Assembly: GCF_017916475.1 (NCBI RefSeq)
Contig: NZ_JAFMTB010000002.1
Coordinates: 248,001 to 312,000 of the forward strand
DNA: 64,000 nucleotides
Source: Patulibacter sp. SYSU D01012
Lineage (GTDB): Bacteria; Actinomycetota; Thermoleophilia; Solirubrobacterales; Solirubrobacteraceae
Reading direction: 5' to 3'
The notes under the pieces were generated by a model. The model saw only the letters and a program-made list of their open reading frames with translations, ran no database searches and had not been told where the DNA came from. The position numbers were made by a program, and so were the translations under genes. Each line of letters opens with the position of its first letter. The stretch's first letter is position 1. Positions 9,768 to 18,194 of this stretch are shown here, piece by piece.

Positions 9768-11254
9768 GCGTCCTCCCCCGGTCCGTGCGGGGCGGCGCCG
9801 GGCGGCGCGTCGCCGTCGGCGCGGCCGGCCTCGCGCTGTCGCCACCAGTCGCGGAACGACCCCTCGGGCTGGGGCAGGTCGCGGGACTGCGTCCAGCCGC
9901 TCAGGCCCGGCAGGGCCCCGCGCGCGCCCCGGCCGCCCTGGACGAAGGTCAAGCCCAGGCGCCCCGCCTTCTGCGCCGCCTCGTAGGCGCGGCGACTGCT
10001 CATCACGCGTCCGGCGGCGCGCATGCTCAGCCGCTCGGCGCCGGCGTGGTGCCCCTTGCCGGACGCGTCCGTCTCCTCCGTCACCCGCCCGCGCAGGTGG
10101 ACCAGGATCCGCGGGATGTCGATCTTGACGGGGCACACCTCGTAGCAGGCGCCGCACAGGCTGGACGCCCACGGCAGCGTCGGCGCGGTGTCCAGCCCCT
10201 GCAGCTGCGGGGTGAGGATCGCGCCGATCGGCCCGGGGTAGATCGACTCGTACGCCTGGCCGCCGGTGCGCTCGTAGACCGGGCAGACGTTCAGGCACGC
10301 CGAGCAGCGGATGCAGCGCAGCGCATCGCGGCCGACGGGATCGGCCAGGACCGTCGTTCGCCCCGCGTCGACGAGGACCAGGTGGAACTCCTCCGGGCCG
10401 TCGCCGGGGGTCACGCCGGTCCACAGCGACGTGTAGGGGTTCATGCGCTCACCCGTGGACGAGCGCGGCAGCAGGCGCAGGATGGTGCCGAGGTCCTCCC
10501 AGGTGGGCAGGACCTTCTCGATGCCCATCACCGTGATCAGGGTCTTCGGCATCGTCAGGCACATCCGCCCGTTGCCCTCGGACTCGACGACGGCGACCGT
10601 CCCGGTCTCGGCGACGGCGGCGTTCGCGCCCGAGATCGCGACGGGCACGCGCAGGAACTGCTCGCGCAGGTGCACCCGCGCGGCCTCGGCCAGGTCGGCC
10701 GGATCGTCGGAGACGTCCTCGGCGTTCGGCAGCGTCTCGCGGAAGATGTCGCGGATCTCGCGCCGGTTGCGGTGGATGGCGGGGACGAGGATGTGGCTCT
10801 GGCGGTCGCCGCCCAGCTGGACGATCAGCTCGGCCAGGTCGGTCTCCTGCGCGGTGATGCCGGCGTCGCCGAGCGCGGGGTTCAGCTCGAGCTCGTCCGT
10901 CAGGAGCGACTTGACCTTGATGACCTCGTCGGACCCCGTGCCGCGGACCAGGTCGACGACGATCCGCTGCGCCGTCTCCTTGTCGGGCGCCCAGTGGACG
11001 TGGCCGCCGAGGGCGGTGACGCGCTCCTCCAGCAGGACGAGGTGCTCGTCCAGGCGCCGCAGCGCGCGGTCCCGGGCGGCGGCGCCCTCGTCGCGCAGCG
11101 CCTCCCAGTCCGGCACCTCGCCGACGACGCCCGCGCGCTTCGCCCGGATGGCCGTGGTGGCGTGCCCCAGGTTGGACCGCAGCTGACTGTCCTGCAGCGT
11201 CCGCGCCGCGGCCTTCGGGAAGTCCTCGGGCACCGTGGGCCAGCGCGCGCTCAT
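9764..11254 (-). CDS. lutB: Lactate utilization iron-sulfur protein B
   Basis: Iron-sulfur subunit of the lactate oxidation complex. The 496-residue protein has an N-terminal LUD domain (AISGANAAVAETGTVAVVESEGN) and two C-terminal 4Fe-4S motifs: a full CIRCSACLNVCPVY and a second CGACYEVCPVKI. A C-terminal extension of about 100 residues, ending in an Ala/Gly/Pro-rich tail, carries DUF3390-like sequence (QPEGSFRDWW). Start ATG and the preceding lutA stop overlap as ATGA; the end overlaps lutC as GTGA. Both junctions imply translational coupling and fixed stoichiometry. Confidence 0.94.
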   Translation of the reverse strand: MSARWPTVPEDFPKAAARTLQDSQLRSNLGHATTAIRAKRAGVVGEVPDWEALRDEGAAARDRALRRLDEHLVLLEERVTALGGHVHWAPDKETAQRIVVDLVRGTGSDEVIKVKSLLTDELELNPALGDAGITAQETDLAELIVQLGGDRQSHILVPAIHRNRREIRDIFRETLPNAEDVSDDPADLAEAARVHLREQFLRVPVAISGANAAVAETGTVAVVESEGNGRMCLTMPKTLITVMGIEKVLPTWEDLGTILRLLPRSSTGERMNPYTSLWTGVTPGDGPEEFHLVLVDAGRTTVLADPVGRDALRCIRCSACLNVCPVYERTGGQAYESIYPGPIGAILTPQLQGLDTAPTLPWASSLCGACYEVCPVKIDIPRILVHLRGRVTEETDASGKGHHAGAERLSMRAAGRVMSSRRAYEAAQKAGRLGLTFVQGGRGARGALPGLSGWTQSRDLPQPEGSFRDWWRQREAGRADGDAPPGAAPHGPGEDA

Positions 11255-11991
11255 CGGGCGCTCCCGGCCAGGATCTCGACGTAGTGCATCGGCCGCACCC
11301 CGGCGCGCTGGCGCGAGAGCCCGCCGCCCATGTGCATCAGGCACGAGGAGTCCGCCGCGGTGAGGACCTCGGCCCCGGTGCCCTCGACGTGGCGCAGCTT
11401 GTCGGTGAGCATCGCCGTCGACACGTCGGCGTTCGTGACGGCGAAGGTGCCGCCGAAGCCGCAGCAGCTCGTCGCCTGCGGCAGCTCGCGCAGGTCGATG
11501 CCCGGCACGCGGCGCAGCAGGCGCTGCGGGCGGTCGCCGATGTGCAGCATGCGCAGGCCGTGGCACGTCGGGTGGTACGTGACGCTGTGGGGGAACGCCG
11601 GCGCCTGCACGTCCTCGATCCCGAGGTCCTCGATCAGGTAGGTCGACAGGTCCTTCGTGCGGTCGGCCAGCGCGCGGGCCTCGCGCAGCAGGCCGGCGTC
11701 GCCGCTGGCCTCGGCCAGGTGCGGGTAGTGCACCACGACCTGCGCGGCGCACGACGGCGACGGCGAGACGACGACGTCCGCGTCGGCGAAGGCGTCGATC
11801 GTGCGGCGCATCAGGCGCGTGGCGTCCTTGGGGTGCCCGGCGTTCTGGTGCATCTGGCCGCAGCACGTCTGCTCGAGCGGGACGTCGACCTGCACGCCCA
11901 CGCGCTCGAGCACGGCCACGGACGCGCGCCCCACGTCCGGGAAGAGCGTGTCCACCAGACAGGTGATCAGCAGCGACGCCCGGGTCCCCAT
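11251..11991 (-). CDS. lutA: Lactate utilization protein A (CCG-domain, Fe-S oxidoreductase)
   Basis: First subunit of the lactate oxidation complex, with the heterodisulfide-reductase-like CCG domains that bind iron-sulfur centres. The 246-residue product has two CCG units: EQTCCGQMHQNAG near residue 42 and SCCGFGGTFAV near residue 177, plus YHPTCHGLRML. Length matches YkgE/LutA proteins. The start is ATG at 11991. An AGGAGG lies 15 nt upstream, rather far for a ribosome site, and a TAGGCT (TANNNT) lies 7 nt before the ATG, so a leaderless start is possible. It is divergent from the two-component system across a 261-nt gap. Confidence 0.92.
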   Translation of the reverse strand: MGTRASLLITCLVDTLFPDVGRASVAVLERVGVQVDVPLEQTCCGQMHQNAGHPKDATRLMRRTIDAFADADVVVSPSPSCAAQVVVHYPHLAEASGDAGLLREARALADRTKDLSTYLIEDLGIEDVQAPAFPHSVTYHPTCHGLRMLHIGDRPQRLLRRVPGIDLRELPQATSCCGFGGTFAVTNADVSTAMLTDKLRHVEGTGAEVLTAADSSCLMHMGGGLSRQRAGVRPMHYVEILAGSAR

Positions 11992-12190
11992 CGCGGGCAG
12001 CCTACGCCTCCTGGCGACTTCGTGCGTTTTCTTGTGTGCTCTTGATCGAACGTGGGCGTTTTTTCCGCGGTTCCCGGGGTCGCGGCTCGACGGCCGTACG
12101 ATCACGGCCGGAGCCGGTCGCCGCCCGTGGTCGCCTCGCGGACCCGCGGCGGGCATCGGAGCCGGCGATCCGGGCCCGCCGAGCGTACAC

Positions 12191-12211
12191 CGCCGACGTC
12201 CTCCGTCGGCG
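12191..12211. repeat. Inverted repeat upstream of the response-regulator gene
   Basis: A perfect 8-bp inverted repeat, CGCCGACG / CGTCGGCG, with a 5-nt TCCTC centre lies 30 nt before the -10 box of the response-regulator gene, in the divergent lutA/regulator gap. It could be a binding site for the regulator itself or a leader hairpin; neither is shown by sequence alone. Confidence 0.45.
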
Positions 12212-12240
12212 CGCTTGACCGCACGTTGAGGCGTCCGGGA

Positions 12241-12246
12241 TACGAT
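12241..12246 (+). promoter_or_regulatory. Leaderless-type -10 element (response regulator)
   Basis: TACGAT lies 6 nt before the ATG, which would put transcription start on the A of ATG. No ribosome-binding site precedes the ATG. A TTGACC 20 nt upstream is too far for a normal -35. Confidence 0.55.
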
Positions 12247-12252
12247 CGCCGC

Positions 12253-12945
12253 ATGGACGGCTCTGGGCGGACCGCACGCGTGCTGATCGTCGAGGACGAC
12301 GAGGAGATCGCCGGGGTCCTCGGTCGCACCCTGCGCCTGGAGGACTACGAGACGCGCGTGGCCCGCGACGGCCGCTCCGCGCTCGCCGAGGCGCGCACGT
12401 TCATGCCCGACCTGGTCGTCCTCGACCTGGGGCTGCCGGACATGGACGGCCTGAGCGTCGCCGGCCACCTGCGCGAGTCCGACGACGTGCCGATCCTCAT
12501 CCTGACGGCGCGCGACGCGGTCGAGCACCGCGTCGCCGGCCTGGACGGCGGCGCGGACGACTACCTCGTCAAGCCGTTCGAGCGCGACGAGCTGCTGGCC
12601 CGCATCCGCGCGCTGCTGCGCCGCCGGCCGCCGCGCGGCGAGGCGGCGCTCGTCTGCGCCGACCTGACGCTCAACCCCGCGACGCACGAGGTCTTCCGCG
12701 GCGAGCGGCCGATCGAGCTGACCCAGCGCGAGTTCGAGCTGCTCGAGTACCTCATGCGCAACGAGAAGCTCGTCGTGCCGCGCCAGCGGCTGCTCGAGGA
12801 GGTCTGGGGCTACGACCCCCTGGCCTCGACGAACACGATCGAGGTCTTCATCTCGAACGTGCGCCGCAAGCTCGAGGAGGGCGGCGAGGACCGCCTGGTC
12901 CACACGATCCGCGGCGCCGGCTACGTGCTGCGCGCCGCCCGCTGA
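12253..12945 (+). CDS. OmpR-family response regulator
   Basis: DNA-binding output of a two-component system. The 230-residue protein has a receiver domain with acidic pocket EDD (14-16), phosphoacceptor Asp58 in LVVLDLGLPDMDG, Thr in LILTARD and Lys107 in YLVKPF. It ends in an OmpR winged helix (LTQREFELLEYLMRNEKLVVPRQRLLEEVW; NTIEVFISNVRRKLE; IRGAGYVLRA). It resembles PrrA/MprA/TrcR of actinobacteria. The ATG at 12253 is preferred: it sits 6 nt after TACGAT and gives the normal N-terminus; the open frame upstream has low-complexity sequence. The kinase gene follows 8 nt after the stop. Confidence 0.93.
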   Translation: MDGSGRTARVLIVEDDEEIAGVLGRTLRLEDYETRVARDGRSALAEARTFMPDLVVLDLGLPDMDGLSVAGHLRESDDVPILILTARDAVEHRVAGLDGGADDYLVKPFERDELLARIRALLRRRPPRGEAALVCADLTLNPATHEVFRGERPIELTQREFELLEYLMRNEKLVVPRQRLLEEVWGYDPLASTNTIEVFISNVRRKLEEGGEDRLVHTIRGAGYVLRAAR

Positions 12946-12953
12946 GGGGGGCC

Positions 12954-14621
12954 GTGCCGCCGCGCCGCACCGCCCCCAAGCGCGGCCTGCTGCTGCGGTG
13001 GCTCGACCGGCTGCCGATCCGCTGGCGCATCGCCACGATCACCGCCACGCTCGTCGGCGGCATCCTGCTGGTCTTCGCCGTGGCGATCGGCGGCTTCGTC
13101 GCGGACCGCGTGCAGAACGACTTCCGCACCCAGACGGCCGCCCGCTTCGACACGCTGCAGCAACGGCTGCGGATCCGTGGCGTCGACTCGCTGGGCCGGA
13201 TCGCCCTCGAGCCGCGCCTGGGGAGCATCAACAGCGAGCCGGGCACCGTCATGACCGCCTGGGCCCGCAACGGGCAGGACTGGACGCTCCTGCAGAGCAC
13301 GGACCCGCGCGTGGACCTCGGGCGGCCCGGCGATCCCGACGACGAGATCGGGGACTATCGCGTCGAGTCCCGGCGCTTCGAGCTGCCGCTCCGCGACGCC
13401 TCCGGGCGGCCGATCAGCGAGGCGACGGGGCAGCTCCAGACCGGCCTCGGGCCGTCGACGTTCAGCTTCCAGGACTCGCGCCTGCGCTTCACCTCGACGG
13501 TCGAGGTCCGCATCGGCCGCTCGTACGCCGCGGTGGAGCGCACGACGCACCGCATCTGGACGGCGCTCGCGCTCGGCGTCCTCGGCGGCACGCTGCTCGC
13601 GCTCGTGGGCGGCCTGGCGCTCGGCACCCGCGCGATGCGGCCGGTGCGCCGGATGACCGGGACGGCCCGCCACATCGCGCGCACCCGCAACCTGGGCGCG
13701 AAGATGCCGACGTCGAAGGTCCACGACGAGATCGCCGAGCTCGGCGGCACGCTGCAGGACATGCTCGACGAGCTCGCGGCCGCGCAGGCCCGCGTGGACG
13801 GCACGCTGCAGCGCCAGCGCGAGTTCGTCGCCGACGCCTCGCACGAGCTGCGCACGCCGCTGACCGCGGTCCAGGCCAACCTGGAGCTGCTGGCGCTGTC
13901 GACCGAGGGCGACGACCGCGAGGCCGCCGAGTCGGCCCTGCGCTCGGCCCGCCGGATGCGGCGTCTCGTCGCCGACCTGCTGCTGCTCGCACGCATGGAC
14001 GCCGCCCGCGACGCCACCCGCGAGCCCGTCGACCTGGACCGTGCGATCCTCGAGGCCGTCGACGAGCTCGAGCCCCAGATGGGCGAGCACGAGGTCGAGC
14101 TGGACCTGGAGCCCGTGACGATCGACGGGGCCCGCGACGAGCTCGTGCGGATGGTCGCCAACCTCGTCGGCAACGCGCTGCGGCACACGCCGGCGGGGAC
14201 CGAGATCCGCGTCCGCCTGCGGCCGGCGGGCCGGCACACGGAGTTCGTCGTCGAGGACGACGGGCCGGGCATCCCGGCGGACCTGCGCGCCCGGGTCTTC
14301 GAGCGCTTCGTCCGCCGCGGCGGAGAGGCCGCCGGCTCGACCGGCATCGGCCTGGCGATCGTCCGCGCGGCCGCCCAGCGGCACGGCGGCGACGTCCGCG
14401 TGGAGCCGACCGACCCCGCCACGGGTCGCGGCGCGCGCTTCGTCGTCACGCTCGCGCCCCCGCTGCCCCGCGCCGACGCGCCGGACGGCGCGGGGCCCGA
14501 GGACGCCGCCGCGGCGACCGCCCCGGCCGGCGCCGCCGCCGGCCGGCCGCCCCTGCGCGTGGGCGGGCGGATCCGGCGTCGGCTGCGCGGCGACGGCGAC
14601 GACCGGCCGGCCGACGGGTGA
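12954..14621 (+). CDS. Sensor histidine kinase
   Basis: Membrane partner of the adjacent response regulator. The 555-residue protein has a basic N-terminus, a first transmembrane helix at about 26-50, an extracytoplasmic sensor of about 150 residues, a second helix at about 203-223, HAMP (RPVRRMTGTARHIARTRNLGAKMP), HisKA with phosphoacceptor His297 in FVADASHELRTPL, and HATPase with N-box LVGNALRHTP, G1 DDGPGIP, F-box ERFVRRGG and G2 GSTGIGLAIV. A 50-residue Ala/Pro/Arg-rich tail follows. The start is GTG after GAGGGGGG. The sensor domain has no recognisable ligand motif, so the stimulus is unknown. Confidence 0.93.
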   Translation: MPPRRTAPKRGLLLRWLDRLPIRWRIATITATLVGGILLVFAVAIGGFVADRVQNDFRTQTAARFDTLQQRLRIRGVDSLGRIALEPRLGSINSEPGTVMTAWARNGQDWTLLQSTDPRVDLGRPGDPDDEIGDYRVESRRFELPLRDASGRPISEATGQLQTGLGPSTFSFQDSRLRFTSTVEVRIGRSYAAVERTTHRIWTALALGVLGGTLLALVGGLALGTRAMRPVRRMTGTARHIARTRNLGAKMPTSKVHDEIAELGGTLQDMLDELAAAQARVDGTLQRQREFVADASHELRTPLTAVQANLELLALSTEGDDREAAESALRSARRMRRLVADLLLLARMDAARDATREPVDLDRAILEAVDELEPQMGEHEVELDLEPVTIDGARDELVRMVANLVGNALRHTPAGTEIRVRLRPAGRHTEFVVEDDGPGIPADLRARVFERFVRRGGEAAGSTGIGLAIVRAAAQRHGGDVRVEPTDPATGRGARFVVTLAPPLPRADAPDGAGPEDAAAATAPAGAAAGRPPLRVGGRIRRRLRGDGDDRPADG

Positions 14622-14629
14622 GCCGCGCC

Positions 14630-14654
14630 GTTTCGTCCCGCGGCCGCGGGGGTA
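14630..14654 (+). promoter_or_regulatory. SigB/SigF-like stress promoter
   Basis: GTTT (14630-14633), 16 nt, then GGGTA (14650-14654) matches the actinobacterial general-stress sigma consensus GTTT-N14-16-GGGTA. It lies about 57 nt upstream of the ferritin-like gene, a class often stress-induced. The sigma assignment is by pattern only. Confidence 0.55.
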
Positions 14655-14711
14655 GGCGGGCGGCGACGCCGTACCGGCCCGCCCCGCCCCGCCCCGACCC
14701 GAGGACCGACC

Positions 14712-15302
14712 GTGACGCACGAGACCACCACCCTGTCCCAGTACCTGCGCGAGGCGCACGCCACCGAGGTGGCGCTCGTCCGTGTCCTGCAGGAGCAGAT
14801 CGCCGTCGCCCCGCGGGGCGCGCACCGCACGCTGCTCGAGGAGCACCTCGAGGAGACCCGCTCCCACGCCACCCGCGTGCGGGAGCGCCTGGGCGCCGTC
14901 GAGGCCGCGGCGGCCGGCGGCAGCGTCGTCCGCGCCGGGATGGCGCTCGCCCAGGGCGTCGCCGGCCAGGCCCTCGCGCTGGGCAAGACGCCGCTCGACC
15001 TGCTCCGCGGCCACGGCGGCGAGGAGAAGGTGCTGAAGAACGCGAAGGACGCGTGCGCCACGGAGGCGCTCGAGATCGCGACCTACGCGGCGCTCGAGCG
15101 GCTGGCCGAGGCTCTCGGCGACGAGGAGACCGCCGCCCTGGCGCGGAGCATCCGGGCGGACGAGGAGCGCATGCTGGAGCGCCTGACGCAGGGCATCCCC
15201 GCGCTGACGGACGCCGTCGTCGACACCCGCGTCGCCGGGGAGCCGTCGTACGACCCGGCGGCGACCGGCGCCGCCGACGCGGCGCGCGCCGCGGCCGCCT
15301 AG
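14712..15302 (+). CDS. Ferritin-like domain protein (YciE/YciF, DUF892-like)
   Basis: Probable four-helix-bundle protein with a stress role. The 196-residue product has two helical hairpins: YLREAHATEVALVRVLQEQI plus LLEEHLEETRSHATRVRERL, and CATEALEIATYAALERLAEAL plus ADEERMLERLTQGIPAL. Glu and His spaced as E-x2-H recur (HATE, EEHLEET, EEERM-like), as in diiron ferritin-like folds. Pro and Ala dominate the last 25 residues. The start is GTG at 14712; the upstream SigB-like promoter supports stress control. The precise biochemical role is unknown for the family, and I cannot confirm that all metal ligands are present. Confidence 0.75.
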   Translation: MTHETTTLSQYLREAHATEVALVRVLQEQIAVAPRGAHRTLLEEHLEETRSHATRVRERLGAVEAAAAGGSVVRAGMALAQGVAGQALALGKTPLDLLRGHGGEEKVLKNAKDACATEALEIATYAALERLAEALGDEETAALARSIRADEERMLERLTQGIPALTDAVVDTRVAGEPSYDPAATGAADAARAAAA

Positions 15303-15369
15303 GCCGCCGCGCGGCGGGCGCTCGCGGATCGCGGCGCCCCGCCGAGCAGCGCGGGCACCCGTCCCCCCG

Positions 15370-15390
15370 GACGGCCGCCCGCGGGCCGTC
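15370..15390. terminator. Hairpin between convergent genes
   Basis: GACGGCC / GGCCGTC, a perfect 7-bp stem with a 7-nt loop, lies between the ferritin-like gene and rnj and runs into the rnj stop codon. No U-run is present. A bidirectional terminator is plausible. Confidence 0.45.
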
Positions 15391-17074
15391 AGACGGCGAC
15401 GACGACCGGGAGCACCACCGGGCGGCGGCGCATCCGCTCCCAGACGAGCTGGGCGATGTCGTCGTGGATGATCTGCTGGATCTCGTCGAGATCGTGGATG
15501 TTGTCGGCCGCGGCGCGGTCGACGGACGCGTCGACCTGATCGCGGACGGCGCTCAGGAACTTCTCGTCGTGCTCGAACGGCACGCCGCGGAAGAGCAGCT
15601 CGGGCTCGGCGACGGACTTGCCGTCGTCGTCGCCGATCGTCGCCACGACCACGAAGAGGCCGTCGGCGGACAGGTTGCGGCGGTCGCGCAGCGCCGCGTC
15701 GGCGGTCGCACCGATGTCCGTGCCGTCGACGTACATGACGCCCGACTGGACCGGCTTGCCGAAGCGCGCGCCGCGCTTGTCGATCTCCACCGGCAGACCG
15801 TTCTGGGCGCAGAAGACGTTGTCCTCCTTCACGCCGACCGCCACCGCGATCTTCTTGTGCAGGCGCAGGCGCTGGTAGTCGCCGTGCATCGGCATGACGT
15901 ACTTCGGCTTCGTCAGGTTGAGCATCATCTTCATCTCCTCCTGGTAGCCGTGGCCGGACGCGTGGATCGGCGCGTCCTTGTGCGTGATGACGTTCGCGCC
16001 CGCCTGGTAGAGCTTGTCGATCGTCTCGTTGACCGCGCGCTCGTTGCCGGGGATCGGCGTGGCGGAGAAGACGACCGTGTCGCCCTCGTGGATGCGGATC
16101 TGCGGGTGGTCGCGGAAGGCCATCCGGCGCAGCGCGGCGAGCGGCTCGCCCTGGGAGCCCGTCGACATGACGAGCACGCGGTGGTCGGGCAGGTGCTCGA
16201 GCTCGCGCGGCTGCACGAGGACGCCCTCGGGGATGTCGAGGATGCCCAGGCTGCGCGCGATGTTCGTGTTCTTCTTCATCGACCGCCCGAGCAGGCAGAC
16301 CTTGCGGTTGAGCTTCACCGCGGCGTCGATGACCTGCTGCACGCGGTGCAGGTTGGACGCGAAGGAGGTGACGATGATGCGGCCGCGCAGGGGCGCGAAC
16401 GCCGCCTCGAGCGCCGGGCCGACGAGCGACTCGCTCGGGGACCAGCCGGGGCGGTCGACGTTCGTCGAGTCGCCCAGCAGCATGAGCAGGCCCTCGCTGC
16501 CGTAGCGCGAGAAGCGCAGGAAGTCCGCCGGCGGACCGTCGACGGGCGTCTGGTCGAACTTGTAGTCCGCCGTGAACAGCAGGGTGCCGAGCGGCGTGTT
16601 CACGCCGACGGCGGCGGTGTCCGGGATCGAGTGCGTCGTGTGGATGAACTCGAGCTCGAACGTGCCGACCTTCACGGTCTGACCCGGCTTGACGTCGGTC
16701 AGCGGCACCTCGCGCAGGCGGTGCTCCTCGAGCTTGCTCTTGGCCATCGCCATCGTCAGCGGCAGGCCGAGGATCTTGGGGGCGCGCCGCGCGCCGCCGA
16801 GCTGCTTGAGCACGAACGGCAGCGCGCCGATGTGGTCCTCGTGGCCGTGCGTGATGACGATCGCCTCGATGTCGTCCGCGCGGTCCTTCAGGTACGAGAA
16901 GTCCGGCAGGACGAGGTCGATGCCGACCTGCTCGGCCGTGGGGAAGCGCACGCCGGCGTCGATCACGACGATCTTGCCGTCGTACTCGACGACCGTCATG
17001 TTCTTGCCGATCTCGCCCAGCCCGCCGAGGGGCAGGATGCGCAGCGTGTTGGGGGCCGGTCGGGTACCGGTCAT
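15389..17074 (-). CDS. rnj: Ribonuclease J
   Basis: Endo- and 5'-exoribonuclease for mRNA decay and rRNA maturation. The 561-residue protein has the metallo-beta-lactamase motif HGHEDH at 76-81, a beta-CASP domain (MSTGSQGEP; FSATPIPGNE; HASGHGYQEEMKMML) and a C-terminal domain; length is typical. I chose ATG at 17074, preceded by GGAAGAGAG, giving MTGTRPAPNTLRILPLGG; the longer frame crosses a hairpin. It follows dapA after 144 nt. A dapA-rnj pair is common in actinobacteria. Confidence 0.95.
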   Translation of the reverse strand: MTGTRPAPNTLRILPLGGLGEIGKNMTVVEYDGKIVVIDAGVRFPTAEQVGIDLVLPDFSYLKDRADDIEAIVITHGHEDHIGALPFVLKQLGGARRAPKILGLPLTMAMAKSKLEEHRLREVPLTDVKPGQTVKVGTFELEFIHTTHSIPDTAAVGVNTPLGTLLFTADYKFDQTPVDGPPADFLRFSRYGSEGLLMLLGDSTNVDRPGWSPSESLVGPALEAAFAPLRGRIIVTSFASNLHRVQQVIDAAVKLNRKVCLLGRSMKKNTNIARSLGILDIPEGVLVQPRELEHLPDHRVLVMSTGSQGEPLAALRRMAFRDHPQIRIHEGDTVVFSATPIPGNERAVNETIDKLYQAGANVITHKDAPIHASGHGYQEEMKMMLNLTKPKYVMPMHGDYQRLRLHKKIAVAVGVKEDNVFCAQNGLPVEIDKRGARFGKPVQSGVMYVDGTDIGATADAALRDRRNLSADGLFVVVATIGDDDGKSVAEPELLFRGVPFEHDEKFLSAVRDQVDASVDRAAADNIHDLDEIQQIIHDDIAQLVWERMRRRPVVLPVVVAV

Positions 17075-17182
17075 GGGGATCTCTCTTCCGTTCCGTGCGG
17101 GCGCGGCCGGGTGCCGTGCGCGCGACTTCAGGCGTCCCGCGTTCGCGGGAGGCTCGGGTAATTGCACGGCGGTGAGGGGGCT

Positions 17183-17210
17183 CCGGACCGTCGGGTCCGT
17201 GACGGTCCGG
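17183..17210 (-). terminator. Strong hairpin between dapA and rnj
   Basis: A perfect 10-bp inverted repeat, CCGGACCGTC / GACGGTCCGG, with an 8-nt loop starts 9 nt after the dapA stop codon. No clear U-run follows on the minus strand. It may terminate dapA transcripts or separate dapA and rnj mRNA levels. Confidence 0.55.
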
Positions 17211-17218
17211 CGGGGCAT

Positions 17219-18073
17219 CTAGGCGGCGAGCAGCCCCAGGTCGGCGAGGACGCCGCGCACCTGCGCGCGCTCCGCGTCGTCGGCCTCGACGAGCGGCATG
17301 CGCAGCCCGCCGACGGGGTGGCCGGCCATCTCGAGGGCGGCCTTGATCGGGATCGGGTTCGTCGTGACGCCCAGCACCCGGTAGAGGTCGTGGAAGCGGG
17401 CGTCGATCTCGACGCGGCGCTCCGGGGTGGCGGTGACCATCTCGGCCATCGCGTCGCCGACGAGGTGGCTGGCGACGCAGATGCCCCCGGCGCCGCCCAT
17501 GTCGAGGACGCGGGCGAGGATGTCGTCGTTGCCCGCGTAGACGTCGAGGCCGTCGATCAGCTGCAGGTCGGCGTCGTTGGCCTGCTTGACGGCGTCGACG
17601 TGCTCGATCTGGGCGAGCTCGGCGAGGAGCTCGTTGTCCATGTTCACCGTCGTGCGCGACGGGATGTTGTAGAGGACGATCGGCTTGTCCGTGGCGGCCG
17701 CGACGGTGCGGTAGTGCTGCACCATGCCGCGGCGGTTCGGGCGGTTGTAGTAGCCGACGACCGCCAGGGTCGCGTCGACGCCGAGCTCGGTCGCCTTCTC
17801 CGTCAGGTGGATCGCGTGGCGGGTGTCGTTGGACCCCGCGTTGGCGATGATCGTCGTGCCGGCGGGCTTCTCGCGGACGGCCAGGTCGACGAGGGCCAGG
17901 TGCTCCTCGTCGCTCAGCGTCGAGCCCTCGCCCGTCGACCCGGCGACGACGAAGCCGTCGGAGCCGTGGTCCGCCAGGTGGTGCAGGAGACGGACGAACG
18001 CCGCCTCGTCGACGCGGTAGGCGTCGTCGAACGGCGTGACGATCGCGGTGATGATCCTCCCGAGCCCGGACAC
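17219..18073 (-). CDS. dapA: 4-hydroxy-tetrahydrodipicolinate synthase
   Basis: Condenses pyruvate with aspartate semialdehyde, the branch-point step to lysine and diaminopimelate for peptidoglycan. The 284-residue TIM-barrel aldolase has GSTGEGSTLSDEEH (Thr47), VLYNIPSRT (Tyr135) and the Schiff-base Lys163 in VDAVKQAND. An ATG nine nucleotides upstream (18082) would follow GGGAGG with no spacing. The GTG at 18073 lies 9 nt after the same GGGAGG and is preferred. It is divergent from the RecD2 gene. dapB lies about 3 kb away on the same strand. Confidence 0.94.
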   Translation of the reverse strand: MSGLGRIITAIVTPFDDAYRVDEAAFVRLLHHLADHGSDGFVVAGSTGEGSTLSDEEHLALVDLAVREKPAGTTIIANAGSNDTRHAIHLTEKATELGVDATLAVVGYYNRPNRRGMVQHYRTVAAATDKPIVLYNIPSRTTVNMDNELLAELAQIEHVDAVKQANDADLQLIDGLDVYAGNDDILARVLDMGGAGGICVASHLVGDAMAEMVTATPERRVEIDARFHDLYRVLGVTTNPIPIKAALEMAGHPVGGLRMPLVEADDAERAQVRGVLADLGLLAA

Positions 18074-18182
18074 TCCACCCATCCTCCCAGAGGCGCGCGT
18101 CCGGTGCGTGATGGCGCTCCGCCGTCGCAGGTTCGGCACGCCGCGCGGGCGTTGCGCTCCGCCGGCCCGCCGGGGCGGGCGG

Positions 18183-18188
18183 TACCGT
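18183..18188 (+). promoter_or_regulatory. Leaderless-type -10 element (recD2)
   Basis: TACCGT lies 6 nt before the GTG start and no ribosome-binding site is visible, the same layout as at 12241. No -35 is recognisable. Confidence 0.5.
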
Positions 18189-18194
18189 CGTGGG

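Noticed and set aside
11992-12008. CTG start for lutA nearer the AGGAGG
   Set aside because: CTG starts are rare and the family N-terminus begins at the ATG.
12215-12246. TTGACC plus TACGAT as a normal sigma-70 promoter for the response regulator
   Set aside because: Spacing is 20 nt, outside the usual 16-19; I keep only the -10 element.
18080-18082. ATG start for dapA
   Set aside because: It follows GGGAGG with no spacing; the GTG three codons on has 9-nt spacing.
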